Positions 53,377 to 61,062 of a stretch of 64,000 nucleotides of DNA are shown piece by piece (within the stretch, counting starts at the first letter, position 1; each line of letters begins with the position of its first letter). A program made the position numbers and the translations under genes. Origin of the DNA: Dysgonomonas sp. ZJ279 (lineage in GTDB: Bacteria > Bacteroidota > Bacteroidia > Bacteroidales > Dysgonomonadaceae). The notes beneath the pieces are model-generated. The model had not been told where the DNA came from. It searched no databases and saw nothing but the letters and a program-made list of their open reading frames with translations. Location: NCBI RefSeq assembly GCF_011039205.1, contig NZ_JAAKEL010000003.1, positions 248,001 through 312,000 of the forward strand. The letters are read 5' to 3'.

Positions 53377-55125
53377 TTATTTCTTCAGAGCCTCAAGTAT
53401 AATAGTATCGTACCCATACACATCGTCAGCATAGTAGAGATCATCTTCATTAGGCTGTGTGTATATAGTCTGGTAGTCGATAAATAAAGATATCTTCACT
53501 TTAGGATTAATTATATCTCCAATCTTTTTTAGCTTATCTTCTTTTTTTAATTTTTTGCCTTCTTTGCTCATCGGTTCTCTATCGATACTGAAAAGAAGCT
53601 GGTCTTTATACATCTCTGACGATGGCGATGTGCAGAAGAAAGCAAGGTCTACGGGGCGCTGTACTCTTACGCATCCATGGCTTATTGCTCTATTCCTTCT
53701 GCCGAAAGCCTTTTGGTTAGGAGTGTCGTGCAAATATACCGAGAAAGAATTGTTGAACATGAACTTAATACGGCCAAGTGAATTGCTATAGCCCGACCCT
53801 TGTTTTATAGTATATCCGAATTTGCTGGGATTCACTTTGTCCCAATCTATACTAGAAGCATCCACTTCTTTACCGTCCTTATATAACTTCATATTGTTAC
53901 GCGAAAGATATGTACGGTCTTTTTTCTGAGCGACACTAATCTCTTTACGTGCAATACTTGTCGGTACGTTCCACACCGGATTGAGGTTCATGTATGCAAT
54001 GTCGCTTTGAAGTGTGGGAGTTTTATTGCCAATGCTGCCAACACAAACTCTCATAATTAGTGGTACACTATCAGTCTGAACCGCTATTAACTTAAATGCT
54101 GCAATATTTACTTCTATATGCTTATCTTCATTCTTCTTTGCTCTTTTCCATCTATAGCGCTCCATGTTGGCCTGAATGGTGTTCTGGTAGTATTCGAAGG
54201 GTCTGTTTAGCGCCTCTATGGTTAAGCTGCCAATCTCATTATCTTCAGGATAAGAATGTTTTTTTCTGAATGTATTTATTGCGGCAAGAAGCTCGTTGTC
54301 CAGTACCTGATGTAAACTATCACTGCTTGTCGAATCTGCACTATATTCTCCTGTTATCAGCAAACGTTGTGCTATTGCTGATATGTTTTTACTCCGATCC
54401 CCAATCCTATAACCTATGTTATCGCCCTTATTCTCAATTTTATCAAACTTTATATCCTTTTTATTTTCGTAGTCTTTATAAGCAGCTTGCATTTTAAGGT
54501 ATATTTCATCTGTTGGCTGCGACTTTTCCATTGTGGCAATCGGATCTTTAATGATATCGGTATATAATTGAGTATTAAAAGTAGAATCAGCTTGAAGTAT
54601 TGTTATGCTATAATCATCTTTTCCAAAAAGTTTCTTAGGGTTAAGAAATCCGTATGTCATACCTCTGGTATATTTTACAGCAGCTTTAGTAGTCATTTCT
54701 TCCAATTCAGCCATTTTTACATATAGTAAATCCAGATTGTCAGAAAATACTCCGGAATCAATAGAGTCGGTTATTGAAAGAATACTATTTGTTGGGAATA
54801 AGTTTTCAGGAATCCCATGTTCATCGATATTGCTTAGTATCGCTATGATACTCTGTACCTTTGTCGTGTTCAAAGTGTCATTTATCCAAAGCGGCTTGTA
54901 ATCATTATTGGAGTATAGCAATGATAATATTGAATCTGATTGCACATGCTCTTGAAACATCTCATGAAATTCCTGAGGGTTGAAATCCGGATAATTTCTT
55001 GCGAACTTTGATCTGACAACTTCCTTTTTGCCGGACTCACTAATTTTGACATTTTCATTGTTTTTGCAAGCCGATATTTCGAAGAATAAGAAAAGTAAAA
55101 GTATAAGATGTGTTATTTGTCTCAT
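53377..55125 (-). CDS. L,D-transpeptidase family lipoprotein (YcbB-like)
   Basis: I set the start at the ATG at 55125. It gives a lipobox EISAC (Cys20), and the promoter at 55181-55188 would begin transcription after the longer upstream start (55218). The 582-residue protein has a long periplasmic N-terminal part and a peptidoglycan-binding-like segment (near 290, IGSLTIEALNRPFEYYQ). The YkuD catalytic domain with the Cys motif HGCVRVQRP lies around 485. L,D-transpeptidases form 3-3 crosslinks in peptidoglycan or attach lipoproteins. Cys is intact, so activity is expected. Confidence 0.9.
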   Translation of the reverse strand: MRQITHLILLLFLFFEISACKNNENVKISESGKKEVVRSKFARNYPDFNPQEFHEMFQEHVQSDSILSLLYSNNDYKPLWINDTLNTTKVQSIIAILSNIDEHGIPENLFPTNSILSITDSIDSGVFSDNLDLLYVKMAELEEMTTKAAVKYTRGMTYGFLNPKKLFGKDDYSITILQADSTFNTQLYTDIIKDPIATMEKSQPTDEIYLKMQAAYKDYENKKDIKFDKIENKGDNIGYRIGDRSKNISAIAQRLLITGEYSADSTSSDSLHQVLDNELLAAINTFRKKHSYPEDNEIGSLTIEALNRPFEYYQNTIQANMERYRWKRAKKNEDKHIEVNIAAFKLIAVQTDSVPLIMRVCVGSIGNKTPTLQSDIAYMNLNPVWNVPTSIARKEISVAQKKDRTYLSRNNMKLYKDGKEVDASSIDWDKVNPSKFGYTIKQGSGYSNSLGRIKFMFNNSFSVYLHDTPNQKAFGRRNRAISHGCVRVQRPVDLAFFCTSPSSEMYKDQLLFSIDREPMSKEGKKLKKEDKLKKIGDIINPKVKISLFIDYQTIYTQPNEDDLYYADDVYGYDTIILEALKK

Positions 55126-55180
55126 ATGTGTATCAAAGCTACTTTGCTTTATGTAGAATTGTTTGTATTTTTTTCGCTGA

Positions 55181-55188
55181 CAAAAGTA
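55181..55188 (-). promoter_or_regulatory. Promoter -7 box deciding the L,D-transpeptidase start
   Basis: On the minus strand this reads TACTTTTG, about 56 bases before the ATG at 55125 and inside the longer open frame. Confidence 0.55.
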
Positions 55189-55348
55189 GTAAAACTTTGC
55201 CAATAGACAACACACCATGATAGCTAACAGTTATATTTGTAAGATTGGTCATTCAATTCTATAACATTGTTTGGTATAAATAGTTCTGTTACTTTATTTT
55301 TATGATCAATCTGCGGGTATAGTTTTCTATTTGCAACGAAAACTTTTG

Positions 55349-55356
55349 TACTTTTG
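55349..55356 (+). promoter_or_regulatory. Promoter -7 box deciding the era start
   Basis: TACTTTTG is 21 bases before the ATG at 55378. It overlaps an upstream in-frame TTG, which therefore cannot be the start. Confidence 0.55.
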
Positions 55357-55377
55357 TTGTCAATTAATTATAATGGA

Positions 55378-56259
55378 ATGCATAAATCAGGATTTGTAAA
55401 TATAGTAGGTAACCCTAATGTCGGTAAGTCGACATTAATGAATATATTGGTCGGAGAGAAGATTTCTATCATTACTTCCAAGGCTCAGACTACACGACAC
55501 CGTATATTGGGTATCGTTAATACTGACGAATATCAGATTGTATATTCTGACACTCCGGGAGTACTTCGTCCTAATTATAAGTTACAGGAGTCGATGCTCA
55601 ATTTCTCAGAATCGGCTTTAAGTGATGCGGATGTATTGCTTTATATGACAGATGTGATAGAAAAGACTGATAAAAATGAAGCTTTTCTTCAAAAAGTTCA
55701 GCGTACTGATGTACCTGTTTTACTGTTAATAAACAAAATAGATAAGAGTAACCAACAGGAATTGGAAACTTTGGTTGCCGCATGGAAAGAATTGTTGCCC
55801 AAAGCTGAGATATACCCTATATCTGCAATAAGTAAGTTTAATGTAGATGTAGTGAAGAATAGAATATTACAGTTAATACCCGAGTCTCCTCCTTATTTCG
55901 AAAAAGATGCTTTAACCGATCGTCCGGCTCGCTTTTTTGTGACTGAGATTATCCGCGAAAAGATACTTTTGTATTATCAAAAAGAGGTTCCTTATGCTGT
56001 CGAGGTTGTAGTAGAAGAATTTAAAGACGAACGCGAAATTATAAATATTCGAGCACTGATCATTGTGGAACGTGATACCCAAAAAGGTATTATTATTGGT
56101 CACAAGGGTGCAGCCTTGAAGAAAGTTGGTACTATGGCTCGTAAAGATATGGAGCGATTCTTCGATAAGAAAATATTCTTGGAAATGTATGTCAAAGTAG
56201 AGAAGGATTGGCGAAGCCGCGATAATATACTCCGATCTTTTGGTTATCGTATGGACTAA
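55378..56259 (+). CDS. era: GTPase Era
   Basis: Era is a GTPase required for 16S rRNA maturation and 30S assembly. From the ATG at 55378 the protein has 293 residues. The G1 motif GNPNVGKST is at 11-19, with G2 near TTRHRILGI, G3 DTPGV and G4 NKID. The C-terminal KH domain (about 205-293) binds the 3' end of 16S rRNA, with RDTQKGIIIGHKGAALKKVG and LEMYVKVEKDWR. Length is normal. A hairpin follows. Confidence 0.97.
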   Translation: MHKSGFVNIVGNPNVGKSTLMNILVGEKISIITSKAQTTRHRILGIVNTDEYQIVYSDTPGVLRPNYKLQESMLNFSESALSDADVLLYMTDVIEKTDKNEAFLQKVQRTDVPVLLLINKIDKSNQQELETLVAAWKELLPKAEIYPISAISKFNVDVVKNRILQLIPESPPYFEKDALTDRPARFFVTEIIREKILLYYQKEVPYAVEVVVEEFKDEREIINIRALIIVERDTQKGIIIGHKGAALKKVGTMARKDMERFFDKKIFLEMYVKVEKDWRSRDNILRSFGYRMD

Positions 56260-56276
56260 ATATATTATATAAAATA

Positions 56277-56312
56277 AAAAACGCATGGGTGTTAAAGCCG
56301 ATGCGTTTTTTT
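56277..56312 (+). terminator. Terminator after era
   Basis: A 10-bp stem (56277-56286 with 56301-56310) is followed by T-rich sequence. It may also serve the convergent small gene. Confidence 0.78.
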
Positions 56313-56375
56313 ATTTTGTTTCAAAGTATTACAATTAACTATATTACTTTGAAAATCATAAGAAGTTAAATGGTT

Positions 56376-56636
56376 TTACATACCGATTTGACTCTTGATA
56401 AAATCACGGGCTTCATCTTTTGTTTTAAAATACATAATCCCTTTAATTTTAGCAGGAAGTCTATCCAAATTAAGTTCTAATTTGCTAGAGGTACATTCCA
56501 TTGAGAAATTCTCATACGTTGTGGTGGTATCTTCTACATTAATCTGGCTAATATTGAATGAGCTGATAGATAATCTTTCAGGATCTACCTTGTAGACGAT
56601 GCTTCCACTCTTTTTTAAAGTGTCATCTGTTTTCAT
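56376..56636 (-). CDS. Small hypothetical protein
   Basis: This 86-residue protein has no signal peptide, membrane helix or recognised motif. Residues KSGSIVYKVDPERLSISSFN, then LNLDRLPAKIKGIMYFK, suggest alternating strands, and the end (KTKDEARDFIKSQIGM) is a helix. I do not recognise a family. It is alone between era (with terminator) and the mce operon, on the opposite strand. Real-gene status rests on plausible codon use and a clear frame; it might still be spurious. Confidence 0.5.
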   Translation of the reverse strand: MKTDDTLKKSGSIVYKVDPERLSISSFNISQINVEDTTTTYENFSMECTSSKLELNLDRLPAKIKGIMYFKTKDEARDFIKSQIGM

Positions 56637-56990
56637 AATAAATAACTTTAATTAGGGTTGGACATCTTACCTCTTTTAAGATAAGGAATAAAACTCAAAA
56701 AAGTTTTACCTAAACGTTAAATTAACTAATTATTAACATGTATTTAACTTAATTATGGGCAGATATGTTTGTTTTCAACTGCTTTGCAGAATATTTATTT
56801 TTTGAGTCGTTATTTAATTTTATTGAAAAGTATGTGGTTTATAGTGAATCTCCGTATTATAAGATTGTTGCACAGTTCTTCGAAAAGTGTGCAATAGTAT
56901 GTGTTTTTTTTATTGTATAAATTTCGTTGTCTTATAATTTAGTAGTACTTTTGTCAAAACTAAATAATAACATTTTATTTTTAATAAATC
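56637..56990. other. Divergent intergenic region upstream of mce
   Basis: This 354-base AT-rich spacer holds the mce promoter (56946-56953) and a leader of about 30 bases. Nothing else was recognised. Confidence 0.45.
56946..56953 (+). promoter_or_regulatory. Promoter -7 box for the mce-mmdA operon
   Basis: TACTTTTG matches the consensus, 37 bases before the mce ATG. Confidence 0.55.
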
Positions 56991-57404
56991 ATGGATATTT
57001 CACACATCGAGCATTTAGGTATTGCCGTAAAAAGTATCGAAGAACAACTACCTTATTACGAAGGAGTGTTAGGTTTGAAATGCTATAGCATTGAGGTTGT
57101 TGAAGACCAAAAAGTAAAAACCGCATTCTTCAAAGTAGGACAAACTAAAATTGAATTATTAGAGCCAACAAGTCCTGAAAGTACAATCGCCAAATTTATC
57201 GAAAAAAGAGGTGAAGGTATACATCACATCGCATGGTGCGTTCAGGATGGAGTTGCTAACGCTCTTGCTGAAGTGGAAGCAAAAGGTGTTCAGTTAATTG
57301 ATAAAGCACCACGTCGCGGAGCAGAAGGTTTGGATATAGCTTTCCTTCATCCAAAATCGACAGGTAGCGTGTTGACCGAGCTTTGTGAAACACCAAAGAA
57401 ATAA
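56991..57404 (+). CDS. mce: Methylmalonyl-CoA epimerase
   Basis: It interconverts (R)- and (S)-methylmalonyl-CoA between methylmalonyl-CoA mutase and the decarboxylase. The 137-residue protein has the VOC fold of the family: ISHIEHLGIAVKSIEEQLP, VKTAFFKVGQTKIELLEP, EGIHHIAWCV and a C-terminal GSVLTELCE. The metal-binding His and Glu residues are present. It heads the operon with mmdA, a small protein and the biotin carrier, which fits propionate production from succinate. Confidence 0.94.
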   Translation: MDISHIEHLGIAVKSIEEQLPYYEGVLGLKCYSIEVVEDQKVKTAFFKVGQTKIELLEPTSPESTIAKFIEKRGEGIHHIAWCVQDGVANALAEVEAKGVQLIDKAPRRGAEGLDIAFLHPKSTGSVLTELCETPKK

Positions 57405-57495
57405 GAAATTAATAAATGGCTTTACACATAGACTATCTGTTGTAAAGTCATTTTCTATTAGAATAAAATCATATTGAATTATAAAATATAAAAAC

Positions 57496-59055
57496 ATGAG
57501 CCAACTTGAAAAAGTAAAAGAGCTAATTGAACTTCGAGCAAAAGCTCGTCTTGGCGGTGGTGAGAAAAGAATAGAAGCTCAACACGCAAAAGGTAAATAC
57601 ACAGCACGCGAACGCGTAGCGATTCTACTCGACGAAGGAAGCTTCGAAGAGTTTGATATGTTTGTAGAGCACCGTTGTACAAACTTTGGAATGGAGAAAA
57701 CTAAGTTCCTAGGTGATGGTGTTGTAACCGGTTGTGGAACTATCGAAGGTCGTCTGGTTTACGTCTTTGCTCAGGATTTCACTGTAATTGCAGGATCTTT
57801 ATCTGAAACTCTAGCTATGAAAATCTGTAAAGTGATGGATATGGCTATGAAAGTAGGTGCTCCTGTTATTGGCATTAACGATTCGGGTGGCGCACGTATT
57901 CAAGAAGGTATTAATGCTCTTGCTGGTTATGCTGAAATTTTCCAACGTAACATTTTAGCTTCGGGTGTTATCCCTCAGATTTCCGGTATCTTCGGTCCAT
58001 GTGCCGGTGGTGCTGTTTATTCTCCGGCTCTTACCGACTTTACTTTAATGACAGAGGGCATGTCTTACATGTTCCTTACAGGACCTAAAGTAGTGAAAAC
58101 CGTAACAGGTGAAGATGTAACTCAAGAGGAATTAGGTGGTGCAAGTGTACATACAACTAAATCGGGTGTTGCTCATTTTTCTGTTGGCAACGAAGATGAT
58201 GGTTTAGCACTAATCCGTCAACTATTTGGATTCCTTCCTTCTAACAACATGGAAGAAGCTCCAAGACGCGAATGCAAAGATCCTATCGCAAGAATGGATG
58301 ATTTGTTGAACGAAATTATCCCTGAAAATCCGAACAAACCATACGATATGTATGAAGTGATCGGTGCTGTTGTTGATAACGGCGAATTCTTGGAAGTTCA
58401 TTCGGCATATGCTAAAAATATTATTGTAGGTTTCGCTCGCTTCAACGGACAATCTGTTGGTATCGTAGCTAACCAACCTAAATATATGGCTGGTGTACTA
58501 GATATTAATGCTTCACGTAAAGCGGCTCGTTTTGTGCGTTTCTGTGATGCGTTCAATATTCCAATAGTAACATTGGTTGACGTTCCCGGATTCCTTCCAG
58601 GTACAGGTCAGGAGTACGGTGGTGTTATTACTCATGGTGCAAAATTACTTTATGCTTACGGTGAGGCTACTGTGCCTAAGGTTACTGTAACACTTCGTAA
58701 ATCGTACGGTGGTTCTCATATCGTAATGAGTTGTAAACAACTTCGCGGAGATATCAACTATGCATGGCCGACTGCCGAAATTGCAGTTATGGGTGCTGAC
58801 GGTGCTGTTGAAGTACTATATGCTAAGGAAATCAAAGCAGAGACTGATCCTGTTAAACAAGCAGAAGTTGCTGCGGCTAAGAAAGACGAATACAACAAAC
58901 TGTTCTGTAATCCTTACAACGCTGCCCGCTATGGTTATATCGATGATATTATTGAACCACGTAACACACGTTTCCGTGTAATCCGTGCATTAGAACAATT
59001 GAGAACTAAAAAGCAAACTAATCCTGCTAAAAAGCATGATAACTTGCCTCTATAA
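57496..59055 (+). CDS. mmdA: Methylmalonyl-CoA decarboxylase/propionyl-CoA carboxylase carboxyltransferase subunit
   Basis: This subunit carries the carboxyl group between methylmalonyl-CoA and the biotin of the partner carrier. The 519-residue protein is the normal length for the family. It has acyl-CoA binding blocks such as [37 protein letters not shown] and [20 protein letters not shown], the last being the carboxybiotin-binding region. It is 91 bases after mce and 19 before the small protein. In propionate fermenters this decarboxylase can pump Na+; the membrane subunit is not in the window. Direction of the reaction is inferred. Confidence 0.94.
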   Translation: MSQLEKVKELIELRAKARLGGGEKRIEAQHAKGKYTARERVAILLDEGSFEEFDMFVEHRCTNFGMEKTKFLGDGVVTGCGTIEGRLVYVFAQDFTVIAGSLSETLAMKICKVMDMAMKVGAPVIGINDSGGARIQEGINALAGYAEIFQRNILASGVIPQISGIFGPCAGGAVYSPALTDFTLMTEGMSYMFLTGPKVVKTVTGEDVTQEELGGASVHTTKSGVAHFSVGNEDDGLALIRQLFGFLPSNNMEEAPRRECKDPIARMDDLLNEIIPENPNKPYDMYEVIGAVVDNGEFLEVHSAYAKNIIVGFARFNGQSVGIVANQPKYMAGVLDINASRKAARFVRFCDAFNIPIVTLVDVPGFLPGTGQEYGGVITHGAKLLYAYGEATVPKVTVTLRKSYGGSHIVMSCKQLRGDINYAWPTAEIAVMGADGAVEVLYAKEIKAETDPVKQAEVAAAKKDEYNKLFCNPYNAARYGYIDDIIEPRNTRFRVIRALEQLRTKKQTNPAKKHDNLPL

Positions 59056-59074
59056 TCTCTAAAAGAATATAATT

Positions 59075-59254
59075 ATGAGTGAAAATAATATACCGGCAGA
59101 CGTATTAGCAGCTATTGCGATGGCAATATATGAAATGCAAGATCAGGTACATGATGTAGAAAGCAATGTGCTTACGTTCAAAAGACCTGCACAGGATTTC
59201 TTGCCATGGAGCGCTAAAGAAAATGGTATGTTGGTAATGCCAAGTAGAAAATAA
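59075..59254 (+). CDS. Small protein of the methylmalonyl-CoA decarboxylase operon
   Basis: This 59-residue protein starts at the ATG at 59075, 19 bases after mmdA, and stops 19 bases before the biotin carrier. It has a helical N-terminus (DVLAAIAMAIYEMQDQV) and a conserved-looking C-terminus (VHDVESNVLTFKRP, then DFLPWSAKENGM). It lacks the N-terminal membrane helix of OadG-type gamma subunits. I suggest it is a small accessory subunit of the decarboxylase, perhaps the counterpart of the cytoplasmic tail of OadG. This is inferred from position and resemblance. Confidence 0.75.
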   Translation: MSENNIPADVLAAIAMAIYEMQDQVHDVESNVLTFKRPAQDFLPWSAKENGMLVMPSRK

Positions 59255-59273
59255 AACTTGAATAATTAGTTGT

Positions 59274-59690
59274 ATGAAAACATTTAAATATAAAATCAAC
59301 GGTAAAGAATACGCAGTTGCCGTTAATAAAATGGAAGATACTCTAGCCGAAGTGGAAGTAAACGGTACTTCTTACAAAGTAGAGTTAGAGAAAAAAGAAG
59401 AAGAGGTGGCTGCACCTAGAATTCAGCGACCAGTTGTAGCTTCTTCCCCAGCAGCAGGCAAGCCTGCAGGTACGGGTGCTGGTGCGATTAAGTCTCCACT
59501 TCCGGGAATCGTTATTGATATAATGGTAAATGTAGGTGACCAAGTTAAAAAAGGTCAGACAGTTGCTATGCTTGAAGCCATGAAAATGGAAAATGCGATC
59601 AACTCGCCTTTGGATGGAAAAGTAGCTTCAATCTCAGTAAGTACAGGTGATTCTGTACTCGAAGGAGTCGTTATTCTTACTATCGAATAA
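59274..59690 (+). CDS. Biotin carboxyl carrier subunit (MmdC-type)
   Basis: It carries carboxybiotin between the decarboxylase subunits. The 138-residue protein has a short N-terminal domain and a Pro/Ala linker (RPVVASSPAAGKPAGTGA). The biotinyl domain contains AMKMEN at 102-107, Lys104 being the biotin attachment site; SPLPGIVIDIMVNVGDQVKK precedes it. It is the last gene of the operon and is followed by a strong terminator. Confidence 0.94.
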   Translation: MKTFKYKINGKEYAVAVNKMEDTLAEVEVNGTSYKVELEKKEEEVAAPRIQRPVVASSPAAGKPAGTGAGAIKSPLPGIVIDIMVNVGDQVKKGQTVAMLEAMKMENAINSPLDGKVASISVSTGDSVLEGVVILTIE

Positions 59691-59711
59691 TAAAAAATCC
59701 GATCAATATAG

Positions 59712-59746
59712 AGGCTGTATGAATCATTTCATACAGCCTTTTTTGT
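59712..59746 (+). terminator. Terminator after the biotin carrier gene
   Basis: A 12-bp stem (59712-59723 with 59728-59739) with a 4-base loop is followed by a T-run from 59739. Confidence 0.85.
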
Positions 59747-59799
59747 TTTAAATTAATATAAAAAATAAAGACTGGTTTTAGCCTTTAGCTTTCTATACT

Positions 59800-59807
59800 T
59801 ACCTTTG
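59800..59807 (+). promoter_or_regulatory. Promoter -7 box for the RND efflux genes
   Basis: TACCTTTG matches the consensus. The leader to the ATG at 59881 is about 65 bases. Confidence 0.55.
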
Positions 59808-59880
59808 TGGAATTGGAGAAAAACAATTTCACACATCAAATGTTAATCTATAGGATGTATTCCTGTAAATTTCAATATAT

Positions 59881-61062
59881 ATGAAGAATATTAAAACAAA
59901 CCTCTCATTACTCTCTGTCTGTATTTTTATTTTCTTATTCAGTGCTTGTAAAAAGACAACAGTAGAACCTCCTGTTGTAGAAGTAGAACCGGCTACAGTA
60001 GATAATATTGAAATTTATGGCGATTATGTCGGGCTTATCCGTGCTTCGCGCAATGTAGAGATCCGTGCACGTGTGGAAGGCTTTTTAGAAAAAATGACTT
60101 TCAATGAAGGTAAAAAAGTAGAGGTGAACGAGCCTCTGTTTTATATTAATAACGCACCTTATAAAGCCCGTGTAGAAAAGGCAAAGGCTCAACTAAAAAA
60201 GGATGAAGCTCAACAAGCAAAAGCACAGCGTGATGCAGAGCGTTTGCGTCCTCTCTACCAACAAAATGCGGCCAGTCAGTTAGATTTAGATAATGCGGAA
60301 GCAGCATTGGATATGACGAAGGCAAACGTGTCGATGAGTAAAGCCGATCTGGAACAAGCCGAATTAGAACTTAGTTATACTGTTGTGAGATCACCCTTAT
60401 CGGGTTATATAAGTGAACGATATGTCGACATAGGGACTTTGGTAGGCAATAATGCTAAATCATTATTAGCTACGGTTGTTAAGCGTGATACTGTACTAGT
60501 CGATTTCAAATTGACGTCTCTCGATTATCTGAGGAGCCAGCGCAGAAATGTGCATTTAGGTGAATTAGATACAACACGCTCATGGCAACCGACAGTAACT
60601 GTTACATTAGCCGACAATTCGGTATATGGAGCAAAAGGTATCGTCGATTTTGCATCTCCGTTGGTAGATCCCAAAACGGGAACTTTTGGGGTACGTGCTG
60701 AGTTGCCTAATCCGAACCAAGTGCTACTCCCCGGACAGTTTACACGTGTAAAATTACTTCTCGATGTATTGGAGAATGTAGTGGTTGTTCCGCGAAAAGC
60801 TATTATCATAGAAAAGGGTGGTGCATTTATATTTGTTATACGCCCCGATAGTATTGCTGAAAAAAGATATATAGAAACAGGTCCTGAACAGAATAATAAA
60901 ATTGTTGTTACTCGCGGGCTATCTGCTAATGAAAACATTGTAGTAGAAGGATATCAGAAATTGACACATGGGCAATTGGTTATACCGCGTACTCGTAACG
61001 AAGAAGAGGCAATAGAAGCTACGGTCAGAGAGCAACAAGCTAAGAAGGAGGGAAAAGAATGA
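59881..61062 (+). CDS. RND efflux periplasmic adaptor (MFP), lipoprotein
   Basis: The adaptor bridges the inner-membrane RND pump and the outer-membrane channel in tripartite efflux. The 393-residue protein has a lipobox LFSAC (Cys23). The membrane-fusion layout follows: lipoyl half (VRARVEGFLEKMTFNEGKK-like, starting near 60), an alpha-hairpin (about 95-150, KAQLKKDEAQQAKAQRD), the second lipoyl half (YTVVRSPLSGYISERYV), a beta-barrel and a C-terminal domain. Its last four bases overlap the permease start, so both are translated together. The exported compounds are unknown. Confidence 0.94.
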   Translation: MKNIKTNLSLLSVCIFIFLFSACKKTTVEPPVVEVEPATVDNIEIYGDYVGLIRASRNVEIRARVEGFLEKMTFNEGKKVEVNEPLFYINNAPYKARVEKAKAQLKKDEAQQAKAQRDAERLRPLYQQNAASQLDLDNAEAALDMTKANVSMSKADLEQAELELSYTVVRSPLSGYISERYVDIGTLVGNNAKSLLATVVKRDTVLVDFKLTSLDYLRSQRRNVHLGELDTTRSWQPTVTVTLADNSVYGAKGIVDFASPLVDPKTGTFGVRAELPNPNQVLLPGQFTRVKLLLDVLENVVVVPRKAIIIEKGGAFIFVIRPDSIAEKRYIETGPEQNNKIVVTRGLSANENIVVEGYQKLTHGQLVIPRTRNEEEAIEATVREQQAKKEGKE

